A stretch of DNA of 64,000 nucleotides, taken from the NCBI RefSeq assembly GCF_018343545.2, contig NZ_JAGYPE020000001.1:240259-304258 (forward strand). The letters are read 5' to 3'. The notes beneath the pieces are model-generated. The model had not been told where the DNA came from. It saw nothing but the letters and a program-made list of their open reading frames with translations, and did no database searches. Positions 54,646-62,953 of this stretch are shown here, piece by piece; the first letter of the stretch is position 1; every line of letters starts with the position of its first letter. Position numbers and translations under genes: made by a program. The DNA comes from Neobacillus citreus (GTDB lineage: Bacteria > Bacillota > Bacilli > Bacillales > Cytobacillaceae).

Positions 54646-55428
54646 TTATCTTGCTAACCAGCCGCCATCAATCGCCAGGATATGGCCATTCATATAATTA
54701 GAGGCGTCACTTGCAAGGAATACTACTACGCCCATCAAGTCAGATGGGTCTGCCCAACGTGCGGCCGGGATGCGGGAGAGAATCTCGGCGTTGCGTTTTT
54801 CATCCGCCCGAATTGGCGCTGTGTTGTCTGTCGCAATATATCCTGGTGCAATCGCATTAATTTGAATATTATATTCTGCAAGTTCGTTGGCAAACGCCTT
54901 CGTCAGACCGGCAACAGCATGTTTGCTGGCTGTATAAGGAGGAACGAACTTGCCTCCCTGGAATGACAGCATGGAGGCAATATTGATAATCTTTCCGGAT
55001 CTTTGCTTCACCATGACCTTTGCCACTTCCTGACTGAGCAAGTAGATGGAATTAAGATTGATTTCCATTACGGCATCCCAATCCTCTTCCTTATACTCGA
55101 GGATAGGAGCACGGCGGATAGTACCGGCGTTATTCACCAGAATATCAATCCTGCCATATTCATTCATACATTCTGCAGCTGCCTGCTTAACCTTTGCCCT
55201 GTCGCTTAAGTCCGCCTGGAAAAAGACCGCACGCTGTCCAGTTTCTTCGATTAGCTTCTTTGTTTCATTCCAATCCTCACTGCGGGACACCACAAAAAGA
55301 TCTGCCCCGGCTTTTGCAAGGGCAACGGCGTATGCCTGACCAAGTCCCTTGTTGCCCCCTGTAACGATGGCGACTTTTCCTGCTAGATTGAAAAAATCAA
55401 GGGAAAAGGATCTTAGATTATTCGTCAT
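54646..55428 (-). CDS. kduD: 2-Dehydro-3-deoxy-D-gluconate 5-dehydrogenase
   Basis: A 260-residue short-chain dehydrogenase with the NAD-binding TGGNKGLGQA near residue 22, NNAGTI, and the catalytic YTASKHA with the preceding Ser-containing SMLSFQ. It reduces 2,5-diketo-3-deoxygluconate to KDG using NADH. GGAGG lies 8 nt before the ATG. It follows kduI by 44 bp, the standard kduID pair of uronate and pectin metabolism; no pectin lyase is near. Confidence 0.92.
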   Translation of the reverse strand: MTNNLRSFSLDFFNLAGKVAIVTGGNKGLGQAYAVALAKAGADLFVVSRSEDWNETKKLIEETGQRAVFFQADLSDRAKVKQAAAECMNEYGRIDILVNNAGTIRRAPILEYKEEDWDAVMEINLNSIYLLSQEVAKVMVKQRSGKIINIASMLSFQGGKFVPPYTASKHAVAGLTKAFANELAEYNIQINAIAPGYIATDNTAPIRADEKRNAEILSRIPAARWADPSDLMGVVVFLASDASNYMNGHILAIDGGWLAR

Positions 55429-55472
55429 GTCATTAGCCTCCGCTTTTTTATATTTTCATACTGCCGTAAAAA

Positions 55473-56303
55473 CTAGCGCAAATCTTCCATTTTCACAAAA
55501 TCCATATCAGTGTAGGTGATATTTTCACCGCACATCCCCCAAATAAATGTATAGTTACTTGTGGCTGTACCTGTATGAATAGACCAGCTAGGAGAAATGG
55601 CCGCCTGCTCGTTTTTCAACACTAAGTGTCTTGTTTCATCCGGTTTACCCATAAAGTGGAAAACTCGTGTTTCAGATTCCATATCAAAGTACAGGTAGAC
55701 TTCCATTCTCCGTTCATGGGTGTGGCATGGCATGGTATTCCAAACACTGCCCGGCGCAAGCATCGTCAATCCCATTTGCAGCTGGCAGGACTCGCAAACA
55801 TTCGGGTGGACATACTGATAAATTTTCCGTTCATTTAATGTGCCACGCTCGCCCGTTTCAAGGGGAACAATCTTGTTAATATCAATTTTGACTGTAGGAT
55901 AGGTATGATGTGCTGGAGTCGAGTTGATATAGAATTTGGCCGGATTGTTTGCATCATTGGAACGGAACAGGACTTCCTTTGTTCCCTTGCCGACATACAG
56001 GCCATCTCTTCCCTGCATCTCATATTCCACGCCATCCAGAATAACCGCACCATCGCCGCCGATGTTGATAATTCCCAGCTCACGGCGTTCAAGGAAATAC
56101 TCCACGCCAAGCTCTTTATCCAATTTGATTGTCAATTCTTGCTCAGCAGGAGTGACCCCTCCAAAAATCATCCGGTCATTATGTGTATAGGTTAAGTGGA
56201 CCTGCCCAAGCTCAAATAGGGTTTCCACTAAAAACTCCCTTCTTAATTCTTCCGTTGTGTATTTCTTCATATCCTCAGGGTGAATTGCATAACGAGTTTC
56301 CAT
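55473..56303 (-). CDS. kduI: 5-Dehydro-4-deoxy-D-glucuronate isomerase
   Basis: A 276-residue cupin isomerase with METRYAIHPEDMKKYTTEELRREFLVE at the start and metal ligands in MPCHTHERRMEVYLYFD. It converts DKI to 2,5-diketo-3-deoxygluconate in breakdown of unsaturated uronates from pectin or glycosaminoglycans. AGGAG lies 9 nt before the ATG. The promoter region upstream has two cre/LacI-like palindromes and a strong leader hairpin. Confidence 0.95.
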   Translation of the reverse strand: METRYAIHPEDMKKYTTEELRREFLVETLFELGQVHLTYTHNDRMIFGGVTPAEQELTIKLDKELGVEYFLERRELGIINIGGDGAVILDGVEYEMQGRDGLYVGKGTKEVLFRSNDANNPAKFYINSTPAHHTYPTVKIDINKIVPLETGERGTLNERKIYQYVHPNVCESCQLQMGLTMLAPGSVWNTMPCHTHERRMEVYLYFDMESETRVFHFMGKPDETRHLVLKNEQAAISPSWSIHTGTATSNYTFIWGMCGENITYTDMDFVKMEDLR

Positions 56304-56338
56304 TATTCATTACTCCTTCATGAAAAATTTATTGTTTC

Positions 56339-56369
56339 AAAACCTGCCGACTATTTGCCGGCAGGTTTT
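56339..56369 (-). other. Leader hairpin upstream of kduI
   Basis: A perfect 11-bp stem AAAACCTGCCG/CGGCAGGTTTT with a 9-nt loop, 36 nt before the kduI start. It looks like a weak terminator or attenuator in the leader. Confidence 0.6.
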
Positions 56370-56404
56370 GTCAAACGCGGATTCTTCCTACTGTCAAGTT
56401 GATT

Positions 56405-56483
56405 TGCAAACGTTAACATTTACCGTTTATCTATAGTCTATCAAAACTAGTAATATATGTAAACCATTATTGTTAACGTTAAC
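56405..56483 (-). promoter_or_regulatory. Two cre/LacI-type operators upstream of kduID
   Basis: TGTTAACGTTAACA (56470-56483) is a perfect 14-bp palindrome and TGCAAACGTTAACA (56405-56418) a close variant. Each differs at one position from the CcpA cre consensus TGWAANCGNTNWCA, and both suit a KdgR-like LacI repressor. No lacI gene is next to them. Confidence 0.7.
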
Positions 56484-56570
56484 ATTTTTCGATTATGTCA
56501 ATAGAATTCCTTGCAAAACAAAAAAGAAGCCACCAAAAAATTTGACAGCTCCTAAAGTTTGATTTCCAAA

Positions 56571-57386
56571 TTAGTTTAAGTACATTCGGAATCCAATGAT
56601 GATAAGCAATACGGATAACATTTGAAGGACCACTTTACCTGGTATTTTTTGTGACAAAATTACCCCAAGCTGAGCACCGACCATAACGCCCAATCCTCCC
56701 CAGATGATCGTCATCCAATCAAAACTGCCATAATAAAGATGAAGAAGAACGCCTGCTGATGAGTATATGCATAAGGAAAAGATGGATGTTGATGTTGCCT
56801 GGTGAGTAGATACATGAAACAGATAAATTAAAATTGGAACCAGCAGCCAGCCCCCGCCAATTCCCAAATAGCTTGAGAGAATCCCCATTATGAAACCTAA
56901 AGGAAGCAGCCATTTTGACTGAACAAGAGGAATATCTACTGATTCAATCTCTGCTTTATGTAAAGAAAGACCCTCCCTTTCTCCCTCTAAAATAGCTAGT
57001 TTTCTCTTTAATGGAACCGAGGAATTTTTCATCATTAAAAATATGCCCAGACAAACTAGAATACTCGCAAAAAGAATATAGAAAAAGTTCGAAGAGTATA
57101 ATTGCAGCAGCCAAAAACCGATAAATGAACCAGGTAATGCTGCAAATGCAAGTGTCATTCCCATCCGATAATTTATCTGTCCTTTTCTAGCATACCCTAC
57201 AACGCCGGATATCGCATTGATTAGGACAATTACCAAACCTGAACCAGCTGCAACCTCAGGTTTTAAATGAAAAACCATTAATAGCACCGGTACAAAAATA
57301 AACCCGCCGCCGGCGCCTACAATGGTTCCGTATCCTCCAGCAATGATTCCAATTAGGAGAAGCAGCAGGCCTGTTGAGATATCCAT
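56571..57386 (-). CDS. TauE/SafE-family membrane transporter, second copy
   Basis: A 271-residue membrane protein with two TauE/SafE repeats: GIIAGGYGTIVGAGGGFIFVPVL and LGFIMGILSSYLGIGGGWLLVPIL. It is of the larger type with a charged loop (LKRKLAILEGEREGLSLHKAEIESVD) in the middle. The ATG at 57386 lies 8 nt after AAAGGAGG. It is encoded between the ligase terminator and the kdu genes. It is more diverged from the exporter at 21583 than a recent duplicate would be. Substrate unknown. Confidence 0.85.
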   Translation of the reverse strand: MDISTGLLLLLIGIIAGGYGTIVGAGGGFIFVPVLLMVFHLKPEVAAGSGLVIVLINAISGVVGYARKGQINYRMGMTLAFAALPGSFIGFWLLQLYSSNFFYILFASILVCLGIFLMMKNSSVPLKRKLAILEGEREGLSLHKAEIESVDIPLVQSKWLLPLGFIMGILSSYLGIGGGWLLVPILIYLFHVSTHQATSTSIFSLCIYSSAGVLLHLYYGSFDWMTIIWGGLGVMVGAQLGVILSQKIPGKVVLQMLSVLLIIIGFRMYLN

Positions 57387-57408
57387 ATTTATGCCTCCTT
57401 TAAGAATG

Positions 57409-57440
57409 AAAACTGGGAATAAAAACATATTCCCAGTTTT
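57409..57440 (-). terminator. Hairpin after the acyl-CoA ligase gene
   Basis: Stem AAAACTGGGAATA/TATTCCCAGTTTT with a 6-nt loop, just past the ligase stop; on the minus strand the T-run is short. It may only partly end transcription into the TauE/SafE gene. Confidence 0.65.
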
Positions 57441-57448
57441 CATACTAT

Positions 57449-59020
57449 TTAAATGGTTAGTAAACCTTGGGCATACATTTTCTTCAATTCTTTCTTATCA
57501 ATCTTTCCAATTGGCGTAAGTGGGAACTGCTCCTGGAGATAAACCACTTTCGGCACCATATACTTTGAAGTGCGCTCCTTACAGAACTGAATAATATCCT
57601 CCTCTGTACAGCTGCTTCCTGCTCTTGGTGACACAATGACACAGACCGCTTCACCCCAATCCTGATGGGGAACACCAATACACGCACTCATGGCTACTGC
57701 CGGATGCTGATTGACGACCCGTTCAACTTCTGAGGAATAGACATTCATGCCCCCGGAAATGATCATATCCTTCTTCCGGTCGACAATATAAAGGTATCCA
57801 TTTTCATCCCACTTGCCGATATCTCCCGTGTAGAACCAGCCATCACGAATGGCTTCCTTGGTCTGCTCCGGCCTTTGGTAGTAGCCTACCAGCATGGAAG
57901 GTGATTTTACAATAATCTCTCCCATCTCGTTTTGTCCCACATCATGGCCGTTATCGTCAATTACTCGAACTTCAGTAAACAAGCACGGTTTGCCGCAGCT
58001 TTTCAAAACTTCCTGGTTATGGTGATAAGCCCAAACATGAGCGCTTTTCGATAATCTGGAAATAACGATATTACACTCTGTCATACCGTATTGCTGGCGC
58101 ATAATCGGCCCAAACACTTCGAAGGCTTCCTTAAGTCGCTTGGGTGAAATGGGTGAAGCACCATAAAAGATATTGCGCATGGAACTGACATCATATTCCA
58201 TGGTTTTCACCTGGTCGAGAAGTCTGTACAGCATGGTCGGGACCACAAATGTAGTAGTAATCTGATATCTTTTAATGGCCTTGATAAAATGTTCTGCATC
58301 AAAAGCACGCATGACATAAACATGGACCCCGGAAATCAGGGCTCTCCACAGCAGGGAGCCGCCCGCATGAACGATTGGTGTACTTAACAGCAACCGGTCA
58401 CGGTCATCTATTGGATCCTCCATCGCAGCAGAAAGGATGCCCGCAGCCAAACCTGCCTGGGAATGCATAACGCCCTTCGGTGTACCTGTTGTCCCGCCAG
58501 TGTAAGAAAGAAGCGCGATATCTTCCCCTGCCGATACATGGAAATCCAAATCCTTTTTTTCCACAGGCCATTCGAATTTCATATATTTTTCTGGATAGTC
58601 GACACCAAAACCTGGAAGCCCAATCACATGAACATTCGGATCATTTGCCTCCTCCAAGTATTCGAGAATGGTCGTAACATGAGGCTTTGTTGCCATGATC
58701 ACTAATTTCGGTTTTGCTTCCCGCAAAATAAAGCCAACTTCCCTTGTTCCCAGCTTTTCGCCGAGCGGGACTAAGGTTGCGCCAAGCCGCTGGACAGCAA
58801 GCCCAAAGATAACCGCTTCTAAGCTATTGGAAATAAGGGTAGCGATATGGGTCCCCCTTCTGGCACCTAAATTGTGTAGATAGGTTGATACAAGCTCTAT
58901 TTTTTCTAACAGTTCCCGATAGGTTATCGTTTCCTCAGACGGCAGTAGGGTGACTGCTGGGAGTTCTGCGAATCTCCTTAATCCCTTAAGGAGCAATGCC
59001 TGAAAAGTCGTCTGCTGCAT
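57449..59020 (-). CDS. Class I acyl-CoA ligase (fatty-acid/aryl type)
   Basis: A 523-residue adenylate-forming enzyme with the P-loop-like SYTGGTTGTPKGVMHS (A3) near residue 178, YGMTE, the hinge region GDIGKWDENGYLYIVDRKKDMIISGG (A7-A8) and the catalytic Lys in PIGKIDKKELKK at the end. It activates a carboxylic acid to acyl-AMP and acyl-CoA. Its length and the neighbouring acyl-CoA dehydrogenase (28 bp upstream) suggest a catabolic pair. Substrate class is not evident. Confidence 0.88.
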   Translation of the reverse strand: MQQTTFQALLLKGLRRFAELPAVTLLPSEETITYRELLEKIELVSTYLHNLGARRGTHIATLISNSLEAVIFGLAVQRLGATLVPLGEKLGTREVGFILREAKPKLVIMATKPHVTTILEYLEEANDPNVHVIGLPGFGVDYPEKYMKFEWPVEKKDLDFHVSAGEDIALLSYTGGTTGTPKGVMHSQAGLAAGILSAAMEDPIDDRDRLLLSTPIVHAGGSLLWRALISGVHVYVMRAFDAEHFIKAIKRYQITTTFVVPTMLYRLLDQVKTMEYDVSSMRNIFYGASPISPKRLKEAFEVFGPIMRQQYGMTECNIVISRLSKSAHVWAYHHNQEVLKSCGKPCLFTEVRVIDDNGHDVGQNEMGEIIVKSPSMLVGYYQRPEQTKEAIRDGWFYTGDIGKWDENGYLYIVDRKKDMIISGGMNVYSSEVERVVNQHPAVAMSACIGVPHQDWGEAVCVIVSPRAGSSCTEEDIIQFCKERTSKYMVPKVVYLQEQFPLTPIGKIDKKELKKMYAQGLLTI

Positions 59021-59048
59021 AATAAGTGGTCCCTCCTTAAAAATTGAA

Positions 59049-60221
59049 TTAATCCTTCAAAAGTTCCTTGGCAATTGTATTTTTTTGAATTTCCGAAGTT
59101 CCGGTCAGGATCCGGTACATCCGCGAGCTTCTGTACATTTTTTCAACCGGGTGCCCTTTCACCAAGCCTTGGGAGCCGAATATTTGGATGGCCTTATCGG
59201 CGACACGGTTGTTTACTTCTGATGCAAACAGCTTTGCCATGGAAGCCCCTGCCCGCTCTTCTTCCCCCCGGTCGATTTTTTCAACTACATCGTAAACCAT
59301 ACTTCTTGCCGCATAGATTTCCGTGGCCATTTCCGCCAACATGTGCTGGATTGCCTGAAATTCACTAATTGGGCGGCCGAATTGAACCCTCTTTTTGGCC
59401 TGTTCCACTGCTAAATCAAGAAGGTGCTGAGCCATTCCTACGAAACTGGCAGCATGAGAGGCGCGATTCGTATTGATTCTCTTTAAGCCTAGCAACAAGC
59501 CTCTTCCAGGTGCACCGATAATATTCGAGGCAGGCACCCGACACTGATTGAAAAGTAATTCAGCATGAATTCGTTCTCCTGAAATCGGGACTTGGATGTT
59601 TCCGAGTTCAAAACCGTCATTAAGCGGTGTCTTTTTATCAACTAGGAAAGCTGTAATTCTAGGTTTCTCGTCTTCTACTAATTCTTTTGCTATGACAATC
59701 GCAAAATCAGCATAAGGGGCAGCGCTAATAAAATGCTTTTTCCCTGTTAATATGTAGTCATCTCCGTCTCTAACTGCCGTTGTTTCAATGGCAAACGCAT
59801 CTGAACCGGCATTAGGTTCTGTCAGTGCGAAACAGCATCCGATATCTCCGGCAACTACCGGGATGACGTATTTTTCAATTTGCTCTTTTGTAAAGCTTTC
59901 GAGCATCTGGCCGATTCGGAGCGGTCCGCCGATTTCTCCAAGTACCTGGCCCCATAAAACAGCACCGGATCGGGCTAATTCCTCTTTCAACAGGCAAAGC
60001 CCTTTTAAGCTGATCTCCTGGCCTCCATATACCCTTGGCAGGTTAATTCCATAGAATCCTAATTCTATTGATCTTTTTCTGACCCACTTAATTGCCTCCA
60101 TCGGGATGTCTTCTTCCGCATTCAGGCACTGCTCTTGTTCATATGGAAGTAATTCATTTTGGATGAAATTGCGCAATTCTTCATGAAGTGATTTCAAGTC
60201 TTCTCCCACAGTCATTAACAT
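59049..60221 (-). CDS. Acyl-CoA dehydrogenase with altered catalytic position
   Basis: A 390-residue FAD enzyme with the family blocks GCCFALTEPNAGSDA, HFISAAPYADFAIVI, and RVQFGRPISEFQAIQHMLAEM, ending TGTSEIQK. At the place where many members carry the catalytic Glu (YEGTSEIQ), this protein has RILTGTSEIQ, with Thr373. The base must lie elsewhere, as in isovaleryl-type enzymes, or the substrate differs. Two ATGs near 60221 are possible; AAGGGA lies 6 nt before the first. It is first in the pair with the ligase. Confidence 0.87.
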   Translation of the reverse strand: MLMTVGEDLKSLHEELRNFIQNELLPYEQEQCLNAEEDIPMEAIKWVRKRSIELGFYGINLPRVYGGQEISLKGLCLLKEELARSGAVLWGQVLGEIGGPLRIGQMLESFTKEQIEKYVIPVVAGDIGCCFALTEPNAGSDAFAIETTAVRDGDDYILTGKKHFISAAPYADFAIVIAKELVEDEKPRITAFLVDKKTPLNDGFELGNIQVPISGERIHAELLFNQCRVPASNIIGAPGRGLLLGLKRINTNRASHAASFVGMAQHLLDLAVEQAKKRVQFGRPISEFQAIQHMLAEMATEIYAARSMVYDVVEKIDRGEEERAGASMAKLFASEVNNRVADKAIQIFGSQGLVKGHPVEKMYRSSRMYRILTGTSEIQKNTIAKELLKD

Positions 60222-60293
60222 TTACGTCCCTTCTTTCAGAAAAAATTTAACTTAATATTTTAAATCTTAAATTAATTATATTTATAAATTATT

Positions 60294-60329
60294 TTTAAGT
60301 AAAATAACCATTTATTATATTTACTTAAA
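60294..60329. promoter_or_regulatory. Perfect inverted repeat between the lysR and acyl-CoA dehydrogenase genes
   Basis: TTTAAGTAAA (60294-60303) and TTTACTTAAA (60320-60329) form a 10-bp perfect repeat 16 bp apart, in a very AT-rich 158-bp gap. It lies upstream of the acyl-CoA dehydrogenase and downstream of lysR; operator for the LysR protein is the obvious guess. Confidence 0.55.
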
Positions 60330-60379
60330 TAAAAATTATATAAAATATAAAAAAATAGCTCCCTATTTTTAATAGGAAA

Positions 60380-61288
60380 CTAATATTTTAAGGTCGTAGT
60401 GTATACTTCAAGACATTTAATAAACTCTTTAGCTGCTTTAGAAAAGTGCTGTTTCTTTGAGCGCACATATCCTAGTTCCATTAAATCATGATGAAAATTC
60501 GTCAATGGAATTGGCACAAGCTCACCGCTAAGGTAATACGGGTCGCTGTTAATCCCGATTTCATAAGAAAGGGTAATCGCCAAGCCTTCCGCAACTGTTT
60601 TCTTAATCACTTCTGTATTATTGGTTAAAAACAAAACATCCAGTTCTCCGTATTTTGCGAAAAAATCATCGAGATAAGCTTTCATATTAGGCCCATTGTA
60701 AAAAACCAGCGTTTGATCCTGCAGTTCTTGTGGTGTGATACTTTTTTTGCCGGCTAAGGGGGAGTTCCTGCCTACAGTTACAACCACCTTTGCTTCCATC
60801 AGTTTGCAAAACTCCAGTTCGTCCTCTCTAGGGTTTTCTTTAGGCATATTTAACAACCCGATGTCTATTTTATTTTGAAGAACATCGTGGATAATTTCTT
60901 GGCCGCCTTTTTCATCAATGACAATTCTTACTTCGGGATACTTTTTCTTAAATAAAGCCAACGATTTGGGCAGGACTGTCAGAAACAGGCCCTGTGTAGA
61001 GGATAGGCGCAATTCTTTTTCAATTGTGTCCGAATGTGCTTGGGCGCTGTCCTTCATTTCCTCAAGCTTACTCATTACCTCATAGGCTTTTTGTATGATG
61101 TCCATGCCTTCTTCAGTCGGAATCGTCCCCAATCTCGACCGTTTGAAAATCTTGATTCCTAATTCTTTTTCAAGGCTCGTAATCGCCATACTGATACCGG
61201 CCTGGGAAATATGAAGACTTTCCGAGGCGGTAGAAATCGAACGTGTTTCGGCAACTTTAATGATATATTCCAATTGTTCAATATTCAT
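60380..61288 (-). CDS. LysR-family regulator of the acyl-CoA/MFS locus
   Basis: A 302-residue LTTR with N-terminal HTH (LEYIIKVAETRSISTASESLHISQAGISMAITSLEKELG) and an effector domain from about residue 90. The start at MNIEQLEY lies 10 nt after AAGGGG; upstream in-frame ATGs are poorer. It lies between the MFS transporter and the acyl-CoA dehydrogenase-ligase pair, all on the same strand, so it probably controls their expression. Ligand unknown. Confidence 0.88.
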   Translation of the reverse strand: MNIEQLEYIIKVAETRSISTASESLHISQAGISMAITSLEKELGIKIFKRSRLGTIPTEEGMDIIQKAYEVMSKLEEMKDSAQAHSDTIEKELRLSSTQGLFLTVLPKSLALFKKKYPEVRIVIDEKGGQEIIHDVLQNKIDIGLLNMPKENPREDELEFCKLMEAKVVVTVGRNSPLAGKKSITPQELQDQTLVFYNGPNMKAYLDDFFAKYGELDVLFLTNNTEVIKKTVAEGLAITLSYEIGINSDPYYLSGELVPIPLTNFHHDLMELGYVRSKKQHFSKAAKEFIKCLEVYTTTLKY

Positions 61289-61391
61289 GGATGATTCCCC
61301 TTCTGTTTCTCTTTCTAGAATCATACCGCGAATTGTAAGCCCATTCAATCAAAGAGTTTAAGCATAGCCTGATGGATTTGGCTTAATAGAA

Positions 61392-62627
61392 TTAAATAGC
61401 CGCCGTTTCATTTTCAACTTCCTTTGATGATTGTGAAGCATTATTTTTAATCGAAATGACAATAACCATAGCTAGTAGCGCTGAAATGACTAAAAACCAG
61501 AAAGCCGCATTATAGGAGCCTTTAAATAAACTAATGATCAAGCCAATTGCTGTTGGAGAAACCGCGCCGGCAATTTGACCTGCAAAAGTGACAACACCAG
61601 AGACCGAACCGGTAAGTTCCTTTGGTGAATATTTGATAATAATCGTATAAAGAACGGTTCCAAAAAACGAAAGAGCGATGGAATTTAACGTAAGATACGT
61701 AATAAACTGTGCGACTGACGTAGCATTTGCCATAAAGTATAAGAAAATTGCACATAAAAGTGCACCGGCAGCGGCCAAGTATTTCTCACGGCCGACCATC
61801 AATTTATCCAGTACCAATCCGCTCACATTAAACATAAAGAACCCAAGAATGTAAGGGATAGCCAGTAAACTGCCGGCATGAACTAAATCCACTCCTTTTT
61901 CCTTTACCAGGTAGATTGGCATCCATGTAATCAATCCATAGTTAATAATATTAAATAAAAATTTAAAAGAGATGAGTTTCCATATGTTATCTATTTTTAA
62001 TAACTGCTTTAAAGGAACCTTTTTTCGCGCTTGGATGACGTTTGTTTTCTGTACTTTTTTAGGCTTTAAGATAAACCAAAATCCAATAGCAACAATCATC
62101 CCCAAAATACCTGCGACAGAAAACATGCCTCTCCATCCAAATGCAGCAATCATCGCAGCAGCAAGGGCTGTACCTAGGATTCCACCTATATTTTGCGCAG
62201 ATAGGAAAAAGGAATTGGCCCGGCCGCGTTCTTCTTGAGGAAAGTTATCCCGGATGGTTGACATACTGGCCGGATAAAAAGGGCCCTCTCCCAATCCGAA
62301 AATGAATCGAATGAATAATAAAGATACAAAGGACCAAGCGAATCCAGTCATTAAGGTAAACAAAGACCAGCCAAACAGGGATAATGTAATCATGACTCTC
62401 GCACCGTACTTGTCCGTCATCCATCCGCCAAGCGGCTGCATGAGCGAGTAACTGATGAAAAATATACTGATCAACAAACCAGTCTGAGAGGTATTTAGGT
62501 GAAACTCATCGCCAATTGGGATTACCGCAACGTTAATGGCGACACGGTCAAAAAAGCTTAAAACCATTCCTACAAATAAAAGACCGCTTATGATTATTTT
62601 CCGTTTTTTACTAGCATACATCTCCAT
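61392..62627 (-). CDS. MFS transporter of the anion:cation symporter type
   Basis: A 411-residue 12-helix carrier with GWMTDKYGARVMITL between TM2 and TM3 and the ACS-type SLLFIRFIFGLGEGPFYPASMSTIRDNFPQEERGRA. Such proteins import organic anions such as sugar acids, tartrate or aromatic acids. I start at the ATG 8 nt after GGAGTGA; a GTG two codons earlier is possible. It lies before lysR. Together with the ligase it suggests uptake and CoA activation of a carboxylic acid. Confidence 0.87.
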   Translation of the reverse strand: MEMYASKKRKIIISGLLFVGMVLSFFDRVAINVAVIPIGDEFHLNTSQTGLLISIFFISYSLMQPLGGWMTDKYGARVMITLSLFGWSLFTLMTGFAWSFVSLLFIRFIFGLGEGPFYPASMSTIRDNFPQEERGRANSFFLSAQNIGGILGTALAAAMIAAFGWRGMFSVAGILGMIVAIGFWFILKPKKVQKTNVIQARKKVPLKQLLKIDNIWKLISFKFLFNIINYGLITWMPIYLVKEKGVDLVHAGSLLAIPYILGFFMFNVSGLVLDKLMVGREKYLAAAGALLCAIFLYFMANATSVAQFITYLTLNSIALSFFGTVLYTIIIKYSPKELTGSVSGVVTFAGQIAGAVSPTAIGLIISLFKGSYNAAFWFLVISALLAMVIVISIKNNASQSSKEVENETAAI

Positions 62628-62633
62628 TTCCAC

Positions 62634-62911
62634 TCACTCCATTTTAAGTTCAGTTTAAAATACAACATTAGCAAACCTGCAGCCCACAATTCACTAAAAC
62701 CGAGGCCGATAGGAAGCGTTTTCAATTTATAAATAATGTCTAGCTAGTTCAACAAAGTTGATACGTCTGATTGATTATGCCAGTTTAATAGTTGGAAATA
62801 TTCTTAATCTTGGGATTAATTTTATCATAAAATAAATTTAAGAAAATTAAGTAATTATTATGATGATATAAATTAAATTGATAGATAATCATTCAATCAA
62901 ATTTGAGTTAG
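62634..62911. other. Non-coding gap upstream of the MFS gene
   Basis: The roughly 320 bp between the MFS start and the alkyl sulfatase stop are AT-rich without coding potential. Apart from the hairpin at 62912-62939 I see no recognisable element and no clear promoter. Confidence 0.6.
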
Positions 62912-62939
62912 GCCGGTTCCGCATAGATTTGGAACCGGC
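62912..62939 (-). terminator. Hairpin after the alkyl sulfatase gene
   Basis: Perfect 9-bp GC-rich stem GCCGGTTCC/GGAACCGGC with a 10-nt loop, 15 nt past the stop. There is no T-run, so terminator function is likely but not certain. Confidence 0.65.
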
Positions 62940-62953
62940 ACATATATAAATAT

